From NCBI GenBank assembly GCA_036278635.1, contig DASUKQ010000138.1, positions 1 to 14,297 on the forward strand: 14,297 nt of DNA. The letters run 5' to 3'. The stretch's first letter is position 1. Each line of letters begins with the position of its first letter. Shown piece after piece: positions 6,633-14,297 of this stretch. The position numbers and the translations under genes were made by a program. The notes below the pieces were generated by a model, which saw only the letters and a program-made list of their open reading frames with translations, was not told where the DNA came from and ran no database searches. Origin of the DNA: 66-474 sp036278635. GTDB taxonomy: Bacteria; Pseudomonadota; Gammaproteobacteria; Xanthomonadales; Rhodanobacteraceae.

Positions 6633-7394
6633 ATGCAAGGCAAACATGACATGACACTCGATTCGGAAAAGATGACCCCGGCCGCGGCCCGCAACACTGC
6701 TGCAGGCCTCGAAGCGTGGCTGTCCGGCGTGCACGACGACGCCTCTCTTGCCGACGACGATGCGCCTGCCATGCAACACGCGCTACCCGACGCAGGCCAG
6801 GCACCGGAAGAAGTCGGACCGGTCAACGCTGCTGAAGCGCTGGCGCTGGGCACCTTCTCCACCGCACGCAAACTCGTCGGCACGGATGGCGCCGAACTCG
6901 TGGTCGATCCCGAGCAGGATACCTACCACTTCGAATCGACCTCGTTGAAGCCGCTCGCCGCTTTGCTGCAGCAGCGCGCCTCGGCATGGACGCCGATTTA
7001 TTCCGAGGCACTCAAGACCGCCCGTGCGGCCAGTACCGCGCAGCCGCTGGAGCGGTTGCGCTGGTACGCGGGCCTGATCGCGACTCCCGGCATCCTCGGC
7101 CGGGAATTGAATCGGGACGACCGCTACAAACTGTCACGCTGGCCCGAGACCGAACGCGAATTTCCCCGGTACTTCCGCGTCGCCACCGCGATGTCGAAGC
7201 AGCCTGCCACGCCGGACGAGATTGCCGCGGCATCCGGCACGCCTTACGAGGAAGTCGTCGACTACATCAATGCCAGCCACGCCAGCGGACGGCTCGAAAC
7301 GACATCCACCCGGAAATCGGCGGATGCCGTGCCCGCGACCTCACGTCGGGAACGCCTGATCGCGCGGCTCAACAAGCCATTGTTCGTGCGCTGA
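6633..7394 (+). CDS. Protein of unknown function, sigma-54-linked, with C-terminal winged-helix-like segment
   Basis: The 253-residue soluble protein has no signal peptide or membrane segment. Residues 1-65 are acidic, Ala-rich and probably disordered. Residues 75-100 (TARKLVGTDGAELVVDPEQDTYHF) may form beta strands. Residues 104-175 are helical and include WYAGLIATPGILGRELNRDDRYKL-like and LSRWPETEREFPRYFRVATAM-like blocks, too long to quote whole. Residues 190-222 (ATPDEIAAASGTPYEEVVDY then INASHASGRLE) look like a helix-turn-helix or winged helix. The C-terminus is basic (SRRERLIARLNKPLFVR). I do not recognise the family and assign no function. The gene is monocistronic, with a sigma-54 promoter and strong ribosome site upstream and hairpins directly after the stop. 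RpoN control suggests motility, pili, nitrogen or envelope stress, but nothing in the protein decides among these. Confidence 0.85.
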   Translation: MQGKHDMTLDSEKMTPAAARNTAAGLEAWLSGVHDDASLADDDAPAMQHALPDAGQAPEEVGPVNAAEALALGTFSTARKLVGTDGAELVVDPEQDTYHFESTSLKPLAALLQQRASAWTPIYSEALKTARAASTAQPLERLRWYAGLIATPGILGRELNRDDRYKLSRWPETEREFPRYFRVATAMSKQPATPDEIAAASGTPYEEVVDYINASHASGRLETTSTRKSADAVPATSRRERLIARLNKPLFVR

Positions 7395-7397
7395 CCG

Positions 7398-7419
7398 GTC
7401 ATCCCGGAAGCGGGATGAC
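7398..7419. repeat. Perfect hairpin immediately after the unknown gene
   Basis: GTCATCCCG and CGGGATGAC form a 9-bp perfect stem around GAAG, beginning 4 nt after the stop codon. It lacks a T run, so it may be an RNA-stabilising hairpin or a small REP-type repeat rather than the terminator itself. Confidence 0.7.
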
Positions 7420-7424
7420 AACGG

Positions 7425-7457
7425 CGCCGCGCGGAGCGATCCGCGCGGCGTTTCGTT

Positions 7458-7458
<1 letters not shown>
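7425..7458 (+). terminator. Rho-independent terminator for the unknown gene
   Basis: A 10-bp perfect GC stem (CGCCGCGCGG / CCGCGCGGCG, loop AGCGAT, 7425-7450) is followed by TTTCGTTT on the plus strand. It lies between convergent genes and touches the stop of the copper ATPase gene. On the minus strand the same stem has no T tract after it, so it mainly serves plus-strand transcripts. Confidence 0.75.
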
Positions 7459-9871
<2,413 letters not shown>

Positions 9872-9875
<4 letters not shown>

Positions 9876-10297
9876 GGATTCGCCTCCCCGCCCAGCGCGC
9901 GCAGGATCGGGCAGTGCTCCAGCGGCCCGTGGCCGGGGCACGCCGCGATCAGCTGCTTCAGGCCGCGACGGACTTTCTGCAATTCACGGATGCGGTCCTC
10001 GACCCCGGCGAGCCGTGTCTCGGCGCGACGCTTGACGTCGCGGACACCGCGTTCCCGGTCCGACGACAACGCCAGCAGTTCGCGGATTTCATCCAGCGTG
10101 AAACCGAGATCCTTGGACCGCCGGATGAACCGCAATCGTTCGATCGCGGCCTCGCCGTAGTCGCGATAGCCGGACGCACGCCGCGGCGGCGGCGGCAACA
10201 GGCCCTGGCGCTCGTAGTAGCGGATGGTGTCGATGCCGACGCCGGCACGGCGTGCGACGGAACCGATGGTGAGATGTCGCGATGATTGTGTGTCCAT
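9872..10297 (-). CDS. MerR-family copper-type regulator (CueR/HmrR-like)
   Basis: The 141-residue protein has an N-terminal winged helix (residues 9-75, LTIGSVARRAGVGIDTIRYY and SGYRDYGEAAIERLRFIRRS), a long dimerisation helix (about 80-117) and a metal-binding loop with C120 and C129 (ACPGHGPLEHCPIL). The loop matches CueR-like Cu(I) sensors, but the cysteines are 8 residues apart rather than the 7 of E. coli CueR. The position equivalent to CueR S77, which is Cys in divalent-metal sensors such as ZntR, is Val here, favouring a monovalent ion. It overlaps the ATPase gene by 4 nt and is preceded by a MerR-type promoter that probably serves both genes. Activation of the pump by Cu+ is inferred. 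Confidence 0.93.
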
Positions 10298-10303
10298 GCC
10301 TCC

Positions 10304-10337
10304 ATGCTAACCCTTGACCTTGGTCCAGGGTCAAGGG
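10304..10337 (-). promoter_or_regulatory. MerR-type promoter and operator for regulator-ATPase operon
   Basis: On the minus strand TTGACC (10334-10329) and TAGCAT (10309-10304) are separated by 19 bp, the over-long spacer typical of MerR-activated promoters. A perfect 9-bp inverted repeat, CCCTTGACC and GGTCAAGGG with a 9-bp centre, spans 10311-10337 and covers the spacer and -35. The predicted start falls at or next to the ATG at 10297, so the transcript may be leaderless. Confidence 0.85.
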
Positions 10338-10439
10338 TTGCCATCCACAGGCCGCACGAGGCGCGATGCCGCGCCGCCGCAACGCCGGCCCGCGACGAAG
10401 ACAGTTCAATCCCGTCCCGGAGGCGAGGACCGCTGCCGG

Positions 10440-11069
10440 TCAGTGGCCCGCGCTCGAAGCCGGGACCGGAGCGGTGGCGGACGATGCCGGCGAGGCGACA
10501 CCCGACGATGAAGCCCGCGCCGGTTCGCTCCGTATGCCGTGGCCATGGTCATGGCCGTGGTCGCCCATCCCCGCTCCATGACCGGCAAGCTGCCGGTACT
10601 CGACAACACCCATTTTCGGCTGCTTCTGCAGGTACGCGACCAGCGCCCAGATTTCATGGTCGTCGTGACTCTCGCCCCACGCCGGCATCCCGGTCATCTT
10701 CAGCCCGTGCTTGATGACCCAGAAAGCCTCCGCGGGGCGCGGCGCAAAGCGCGTGAGGTTGGGCGGTTTCGGGTACAAGCCCTCGCGCAGGTCCGAATGG
10801 CCCACACCCGGCGCGAGGTGACAGCCGACGCACATCTCCGAATAATGTTCGGCGCCCAGCTTGACCAACGCGGGATCGTCCAGCGCGGGCGGTTTGATGT
10901 CCGCCGAGCGCAAGTCGATCGAGCGCTCGCGCACCTCGCCGATCAGATACTTCGTGACGCCCCAATGCGGCGAATCCGCGCCAACGTTGTAGGTGCCGCT
11001 CCAGATGAAAATAGCACCGGCGATCACGAAGATCACCAGCCACAGGATGAACGCGCGGATGAATCGCAT
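10440..11069 (-). CDS. Membrane-anchored monohaem cytochrome c with His-rich tail
   Basis: The 209-residue protein has an N-terminal hydrophobic anchor (about residues 6-25, AFILWLVIFVIAGAIFIW), no obvious cleavage site, and a periplasmic class I cytochrome c domain. The haem site is CVGCH at 80-84, and the axial Met is probably M125 or M128 in KMTGMPAWG. After the domain comes GHGAGMGDHGHDHGHG (163-178), then a low-complexity Ala/Ser/Pro tail. It should act as an electron carrier on the periplasmic face; partners are not shown. ATG 11069 is chosen because the anchor begins there (AGGGA 8 nt upstream); the frame extends 24 codons further without support. It lies 142 bp upstream of the copper regulator gene on the same strand, which has its own promoter. 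Confidence 0.9.
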   Translation of the reverse strand: MRFIRAFILWLVIFVIAGAIFIWSGTYNVGADSPHWGVTKYLIGEVRERSIDLRSADIKPPALDDPALVKLGAEHYSEMCVGCHLAPGVGHSDLREGLYPKPPNLTRFAPRPAEAFWVIKHGLKMTGMPAWGESHDDHEIWALVAYLQKQPKMGVVEYRQLAGHGAGMGDHGHDHGHGIRSEPARASSSGVASPASSATAPVPASSAGH

Positions 11070-11262
11070 GGCCGTCTTCCCTCGTCTTCGGCAATGGACC
11101 GGGTTGGCACCGATCCTAATGCATGCATGCCGAGGCTGCATCGTGGCGCACGGCTCGATTCAGGCCCGATCGGGATGAATTCGCCCCACGGGCGACGAAG
11201 CGGCATGGGAGTTGACCGGATAGTCGCACCATCGAGGGTTCAATGCGAGAATGCGCAGCGAC

Positions 11263-11339
11263 GCGCCCGTAGCTCAATTGGATAGAGCATCGGCCTTCTA
11301 AGCCGACGGTTGCTGGTTCGATTCCAGTCGGGCGCGCCA
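11263..11339 (+). tRNA. tRNA-Arg (anticodon UCU)
   Basis: A complete 77-nt cloverleaf with encoded CCA (11337-11339). The acceptor stem is GCGCCCG / CGGGCGC with discriminator G. The anticodon stem is TCGGC / GCCGA around loop CTTCTAA, giving TCT at 11297-11299 for AGA codons. The T arm has GGTTCGATTCC. It is convergent with the tRNA genes to its right. Confidence 0.97.
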
Positions 11340-11648
11340 ACTCGAGACCGCTCACGGCAAGTCTGCTATTCCAGCGGCGGCCAAGTGCAAGCTGTTGTGG
11401 AAAGTCAGGCCCGGGATGGCCGTTCTGGTGCCGCGGACAACGGGGCTCATCCCGGCCACAGTTATTTGCTGCATCAAGGCAGCGATCAGGGATGATCGCA
11501 CCAACATTGGTCGAGGCAGAGGGATGACTCGCGCCTTCCTGGCGCTCGCCCTTCGGGCCATCGCTTCGCGATGTTCGCTTCGCCATCCCTGGCTTCGCAG
11601 TCGAACGTCGCCTTCTCGCGAAGGCGACAGTTCTCATCCTCAGCTCAA
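11340..11648. other. Gene-free spacer rich in short dyads
   Basis: This spacer lies between two convergent tRNA genes. No convincing gene is seen. It holds a GGCCCGGGATG/CATCCCGGCC dyad near 11408-11460, the tRNA-Pro 3'-end copy (11505-11525), an AGGGATG/CATCCCT pair near 11520 and 11584, and a perfect hairpin GTCGCCTTC-TCGC-GAAGGCGAC at 11607-11628. It reads as REP-like or recombination debris. Confidence 0.6.
11505..11525. repeat. Direct repeat of tRNA-Pro 3' end (possible attachment-site scar)
   Basis: This 21-nt stretch matches 11688-11708 at 20 positions. The genuine copy covers the encoded CCA, discriminator, acceptor 3' strand and the start of the T stem of tRNA-Pro, plus 3 nt downstream. 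The copies are in direct orientation, 183 bp apart. No integrase gene is in the window. Confidence 0.6.
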
Positions 11649-11693
11649 CCAATGACAAAAACGGGCCACAAGGGCCCGATTTTTTGTCATTGG
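11649..11693. terminator. Bidirectional terminator after tRNA-Pro
   Basis: A 45-bp dyad: CCAATGAC, an A run, CGGGCC, loop ACAA, GGCCCG, a T run, GTCATTGG. A GC stem flanked by A and T runs works as a terminator on both strands, which suits the convergent tRNA genes. Its right end coincides with the CCA of tRNA-Pro. Confidence 0.8.
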
Positions 11694-11767
11694 TCGGGGC
11701 AGAGGGATTCGAACCCCCGACATCCAGCTCCCAAAGCTGGCGCTCTACCAGACTGAGCTATACCCCG
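11691..11767 (-). tRNA. tRNA-Pro (anticodon UGG)
   Basis: A 77-nt cloverleaf with encoded CCA (11693-11691) and discriminator A. The acceptor stem is CGGGGTA / TGCCCCG including one G-U pair. The anticodon arm CAGCT-TTTGGGA-AGCTG-type loop gives TGG, and the T arm has GGTTCGAATCC. It is followed directly by a strong terminator dyad. Confidence 0.97.
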
Positions 11768-11872
11768 ATGCGATGCCGCCACCGAAATCCGGACGCGGCA
11801 GGCCATGGTACGGTTGCGCCCTCGCAGCGGTCAATGCGCGACGCGACGCACGATCCTCAACGCGGAAACGAC

Positions 11873-11901
11873 GAAGCCGGCAGGGATTGCCCGCCGGCTT
11901 C
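11873..11901 (-). terminator. Hairpin downstream of tRNA-Arg(ACG)
   Basis: GAAGCCGGC and GCCGGCTTC form a 9-bp perfect stem about 10 nt past the tRNA 3' end on the minus strand. The following GTCGTTTCC is only weakly T-rich, so termination is likely but not certain. Confidence 0.55.
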
Positions 11902-11910
11902 ACCGTTGCA

Positions 11911-11987
11911 TGGCGCGCCCGGAGAGATTCGAACTCCCGACCACCAAGTTCGTAGCCTGGTACTCTATCCAGCTGAGCTACGGGCGC
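11911..11987 (-). tRNA. tRNA-Arg (anticodon ACG)
   Basis: A 77-nt cloverleaf with encoded CCA. The acceptor is GCGCCCG / CGGGCGC with discriminator G. The anticodon stem CCAGG / CTTGG encloses CTACGAA, giving ACG, whose A34 is normally converted to inosine by TadA. It lies next to tRNA-Ser(GCU) as in E. coli serV-argV. Confidence 0.97.
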
Positions 11988-12072
11988 ATGAAACAACCAT
12001 CCGCGGGCGTCACAACTTCCAGCGAAGGGCCGCAAATTATCGCGGTCCACGGCAAAAGCGTCAACGCTTGAA

Positions 12073-12165
12073 TGGCGGAGAGAGAGGGATTCGAACCCTC
12101 GATCAGGCTATAAACCCGATACTCCCTTAGCAGGGGAGCCCCTTCGGCCGCTCGGGCATCTCTCC
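12073..12165 (-). tRNA. tRNA-Ser (anticodon GCU)
   Basis: A 93-nt class II tRNA with long variable arm and encoded CCA. The acceptor is GGAGAGA paired with TCTCTCC, discriminator G. The anticodon stem CTCCC / GGGAG encloses CTGCTAA, giving GCT for AGC/AGU codons. Its position downstream of csrA is the conserved gammaproteobacterial place. Confidence 0.97.
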
Positions 12166-12189
12166 GGATTGTGGATCAAGCAACGCAAG

Positions 12190-12198
12190 AGTGTATCA
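12190..12198 (-). promoter_or_regulatory. Extended -10 promoter core of tRNA-Ser
   Basis: TGATACACT on the minus strand is an extended -10 (TGN plus TACACT), 24 nt before the tRNA 5' end. The same CTCTTGNTACACT motif precedes the duplicated pseudo-tRNA, which supports its being functional. No clear -35 is seen. Confidence 0.5.
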
Positions 12199-12230
12199 AG
12201 AGACTCCCGGCAAATCGGCACATCATTCGG

Positions 12231-12278
12231 GATATGTTCGGCTCATCCATGAGCCTCACCCCTCGCTGCGCTCGGGGC
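12231..12278. repeat. 48-bp exact repeat, copy A
   Basis: Identical over 48 nt to 12449-12496. It contains GGCTCAT-CC-ATGAGCC, a perfect 7-bp-stem hairpin, and a CCCCTCGCTGCGCTCGGGG stem-loop. It lies upstream of tRNA-Ser and marks the end of the duplicated segment. Confidence 0.9.
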
Positions 12279-12291
12279 CGCCTGCGGCGTC

Positions 12292-12314
12292 CGAATTCGT
12301 TCCCGACGAATTCG
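12292..12314. repeat. Perfect inverted repeat at the pseudo-tRNA junction
   Basis: CGAATTCGT and ACGAATTCG form a 9-bp perfect stem around TCCCG. It abuts the truncated 3' side of the tRNA-Ser pseudogene exactly, replacing the missing T-stem and acceptor strand. Confidence 0.85.
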
Positions 12315-12389
12315 TCGAACCCTCGATCAGGCTATAAACCCGATACTCCCTTAGCAGGGGAGCCCCTTCAGCCACTCGGGCACTTCTCC
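12315..12389 (-). pseudogene. 3'-truncated tRNA-Ser(GCU) copy
   Basis: This 75-nt segment aligns with the 5' 75 nt of the adjacent tRNA-Ser with four differences (two in the D arm, two in the 5' acceptor strand). The anticodon arm and variable arm are intact. The 3' half of the T arm, the acceptor 3' strand and CCA are missing, so it cannot be a normal tRNA. It keeps an upstream TGCTACACT extended -10, so transcription is possible. It arose by tandem duplication of the tRNA-Ser region (offset about 220 bp). Confidence 0.9.
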
Positions 12390-12406
12390 GGATTTCAATC
12401 TGACAA

Positions 12407-12415
12407 AGTGTAGCA
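12407..12415 (-). promoter_or_regulatory. Duplicated extended -10 before the tRNA-Ser pseudogene
   Basis: TGCTACACT on the minus strand is 17 nt before the pseudo-tRNA 5' end. It corresponds to TGATACACT before the intact tRNA-Ser; the bases around both have diverged more than the motif itself. Confidence 0.45.
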
Positions 12416-12448
12416 AGAGTCGTTCACGCGAACCGCAGCACCGTTCGA

Positions 12449-12496
12449 GATATGTTCGGCTCATCCATGAGCCTCACCCCTCGCTGCGCTCGGGGC
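12449..12496. repeat. 48-bp exact repeat, copy B
   Basis: The second copy of the 48-bp stem-loop repeat, in the same orientation as copy A. The rest of the stretch from here to csrA (12497-12624) shows no gene. Confidence 0.9.
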
Positions 12497-12624
12497 GGCT
12501 GCTCCTGGACTTCTCCCTGCCGCGAAGCACGGATTCCGGCAACACGAAGCCCCCCGCCGACGACCGCGACCCGGTCGGTCAGGATAAATGCGAAACCCGC
12601 ATCGGTAAAGCGCGCGCGCCTGCA

Positions 12625-12858
12625 TTACCCGTTGGTTGCATCGCGCTGCGTGGACTCGTCGGTTTCCGGTGAGGCGGGGACCACTCCAGCCTCATGTTCC
12701 TGCTTGATGCGCTGGTAGATCTCTTCGCGATGTACCGCGATGTCCTTGGGTGCCGTGATGCCGATGCGTACCTGGTTGCCCTTGACGCCCAATACGGTGA
12801 CCGTCACCTGGTCGCCGATCATCAGGGTCTCCCCCACGCGGCGGGTCAAAATCAACAT
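12625..12858 (-). CDS. csrA: Carbon storage/translation regulator CsrA
   Basis: The 77-residue RNA-binding homodimer controls translation and stability of mRNAs by binding GGA motifs in hairpin loops. The start MLILTRRVGETLMIGDQVTV is diagnostic, followed by TVLGVKGNQVRIGITAPKDI and VHREEIYQRI. The critical R44-type residue region VHREE is present. The C-terminus (VVPASPETDESTQRDATNG) is about 15 residues longer than E. coli CsrA (61) and is probably disordered. GGAG lies 7 nt before ATG 12858 within ATGGAG, an ANGGA-type site, so CsrA could repress its own translation. It lies between alaS and tRNA-Ser as in other gammaproteobacteria. Confidence 0.97.
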   Translation of the reverse strand: MLILTRRVGETLMIGDQVTVTVLGVKGNQVRIGITAPKDIAVHREEIYQRIKQEHEAGVVPASPETDESTQRDATNG

Positions 12859-13097
12859 GACTGAACTCCATGTATTCGGGTTATTGGACCCGAAACCGAA
12901 CTGCGCGTTCCCCTCCGGATTGCACAGCTACGGTGTGACTGGGCGATCGCGAACAGGCGCAGGCGAGCCGCCGACGTTCAGGTTCCTCCATCACCCACAC
13001 TAGACCGGTGCAGGGGGCGATCGATGCCCCGCGAGCATATCTGAACCGGCGCGACCTGTGCAACGAAGTCGGCATGACTTCTGGCACGGTTCGCAGC
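12859..13097. other. alaS-csrA intergenic region
   Basis: There is no gene here. It must contain csrA promoter(s), but none with both consensus hexamers is clear. A small hairpin (CGGGT / ACCCG, 12877-12892) lies in the csrA leader just upstream of the ribosome site. Confidence 0.5.
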
Positions 13098-14297
13098 TCA
13101 ATGCAGCAAATTTTTCAGCCACCCGGGCAACCCGTCCAACGCGCGGTCCAGCGCTGGAGAATCGGCACCTCCACCCTGCGCCATGTCGGGCCGGCCACCT
13201 CCCTTGCCACCGATCTGCTGCGCCACGTGCGAGACCATCTCGCCGGCCTTGACCTTGCCGAGCGCCGCGCCACCGACACCGCCGACCAGCGACGCCTTGC
13301 CATTCAGTCCCGCGGCGAGCAGCACCACGCAATTCCCGAGTTTCCGCTTCAACCCGTCGACGGCCTCGCGCAACGCCCTGGCGTCCATGCCGTCCACGCG
13401 CGCGGCCACCAACTTGATTCCCGCGACGTCTTTTGCGTTCGCGGCAAGATCGTCGGTCGCGGCACCCGCCGCCCTGGTTTTCATGGACTCGAGTTCGCGT
13501 TCCAGCTTTTTCTGCCGGTCGAGCAGGTGCCGCAGCTTGTCGGCGGCTTCGCCCGAGCCTGACGACAACAGCTCTGCGACTTCGCGCAAGGACTGCTCTT
13601 CCGCGACGACATGCGCCATCGCCCCCGCGCCGGTCACGGCCTCGATGCGGCGCACGCCCGAGGCGACGCCCGATTCGGACACGATCTTGAACAGGCCAAT
13701 GTCGCCGGTGCGCGCGACATGGGTGCCGCCGCACAACTCGGTCGAGAAATCGCCCATGCGCAGCACGCGCACTTCATCGCCGTATTTTTCCCCGAACAGC
13801 GCCATCGCACCGGAGGCAATGGCTTCGTCATAGGCCATCAGGCGAATATCCGCGGCGTCGTTGCGGCGGATCTGCTCGTTGACGCGATCCTCGATGCGAC
13901 GCAACTCGTCCGGTTTGACCGGCTGGAAATGCGAGAAATCGAAGCGCAGACGGTCCGGCGCGACCAGCGAACCCTTCTGGATCACGTGCTCGCCCAACGT
14001 TTCGCGCAGCGCGGCATGCAAAAGATGCGTCGCCGAATGATTCAGCACGGTGGCCTGTCGGCGCGCGCCATCGACACGCGCAAGCACGGCGTCGCCGACA
14101 CGCAGCGGCGCATCGCCCTTCCACGCGCCGATGTGGCCGTGGAACTGGCCGCCAAACTTCTGCGTGTCGTGGACGAGGAAGCGCCCTTGGGCGTGCTCCA
14201 GCGCACCGGTGTCACCGACCTGCCCGCCGGATTCGGCATAAAACGGCGTGCGATCCAGGATGATCGCCGCGGACTCGCCCGGCGCCAGCGCGTCCAC
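13098..14297 (-). CDS. alaS: Alanyl-tRNA synthetase, C-terminal part (5' end beyond window)
   Basis: Only the last 399 residues are present; the catalytic domain lies outside the window. The visible part starts at the beta-barrel region (DRTPFYAESGGQVGDTGAL), followed by the editing domain with its zinc ligands HSATH (HxxxH) and CGGTHVARTGDIG (CxxxH), which clears mischarged Ser/Gly-tRNA-Ala. Then come a coiled-coil linker (LRHLLDRQKKLERELESM) and the C-Ala/DHHA1 domain ending in GGKGGGRPDMAQGGG. The protein terminates at TGA 13098. The order alaS then csrA is conserved. No truncation other than the window edge is seen. Confidence 0.97.
   Translation of the reverse strand: MDALAPGESAAIILDRTPFYAESGGQVGDTGALEHAQGRFLVHDTQKFGGQFHGHIGAWKGDAPLRVGDAVLARVDGARRQATVLNHSATHLLHAALRETLGEHVIQKGSLVAPDRLRFDFSHFQPVKPDELRRIEDRVNEQIRRNDAADIRLMAYDEAIASGAMALFGEKYGDEVRVLRMGDFSTELCGGTHVARTGDIGLFKIVSESGVASGVRRIEAVTGAGAMAHVVAEEQSLREVAELLSSGSGEAADKLRHLLDRQKKLERELESMKTRAAGAATDDLAANAKDVAGIKLVAARVDGMDARALREAVDGLKRKLGNCVVLLAAGLNGKASLVGGVGGAALGKVKAGEMVSHVAQQIGGKGGGRPDMAQGGGADSPALDRALDGLPGWLKNLLH

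Noticed and set aside
11213..11262. Promoter for tRNA-Arg(UCU) from TTGACC at 11213
   Set aside because: No acceptable -10 lies 16-18 bp downstream; the promoter must exist but cannot be placed.
11352..11561. 69-codon minus-strand open frame between the convergent tRNA genes
   Set aside because: It overlaps dyad-rich repeat DNA and the tRNA-Pro 3' copy; no ribosome site and the composition is not protein-like.
11684..12130. 148-codon plus-strand frame reading through tRNA genes
   Set aside because: Translation of tRNA complements gives the well-known spurious GFEPPTSSSQ/ERGIRTLDQ-type peptides; not a gene.
12587..12602. csrA terminator hairpin (ATGCG/CGCAT on minus)
   Set aside because: The stem is only 5 bp and the T tract is poor; too weak to annotate.

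Overview
The window looks like chromosomal DNA from a high-GC gammaproteobacterium, most likely of the Xanthomonadales (Xanthomonadaceae/Rhodanobacteraceae). The order alaS-csrA-tRNA-Ser(GCU)-tRNA-Arg(ACG) is the conserved gammaproteobacterial arrangement. Supporting this placement are a basic THX-type ribosomal peptide with a PAKK tail, a YHS-containing copper ATPase and TCCCCTTCAAGGGG-type palindromic repeats. The taxon is an inference; no 16S or other marker was compared. The long plus-strand open frames lying over minus-strand genes are antisense shadows typical of high GC.

Region 1 (1-2926, minus strand) is a metal block. Reading in the direction of transcription it holds a small membrane protein, a Zur-type zinc regulator, a MerC-domain membrane protein, a CDF zinc-type transporter and the 5' part of a THX ribosomal protein gene. 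A strong Zur operator (perfect 13-bp core palindrome) overlaps the -10 of a candidate promoter between zur and the MerC gene, so this is a zur-linked zinc homeostasis locus.

Region 2 (2964-4693) has a tandem array of short palindromic repeats that supplies the last codons and stop of gltX, then gltX itself (minus). gltX is divergent from an Atm1-type ABC exporter (4694-6475, plus).

Region 3 (6476-7458) holds a gene of unknown function (6633-7394) behind a textbook sigma-54 promoter with an upstream palindrome, closed by hairpins including a strong terminator.

Region 4 (7458-11069, minus) is a copper block. A MerR/CueR-like regulator and a Cu(I)-type P1B ATPase overlap by 4 nt and lie behind a MerR-type promoter with a 19-bp spacer. 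Upstream is a membrane-anchored monohaem cytochrome c with a His-rich tail.

Region 5 (11263-14297) is a tRNA/translation block: tRNA-Arg(UCU) on plus facing tRNA-Pro(UGG), tRNA-Arg(ACG) and tRNA-Ser(GCU) on minus, then csrA and the 3' two-fifths or so of alaS. The tRNA spacers show rearrangement scars: a 21-nt near-identical copy of the tRNA-Pro 3' end, and a tandem duplication that left a 3'-truncated tRNA-Ser pseudogene with its promoter core.

No complete new defence or mobile system is visible. The most interesting items are the Zur-operator/MerC/CDF arrangement, the sigma-54-controlled unknown gene, the duplicated tRNA-Ser, and the repeat array that ends gltX.
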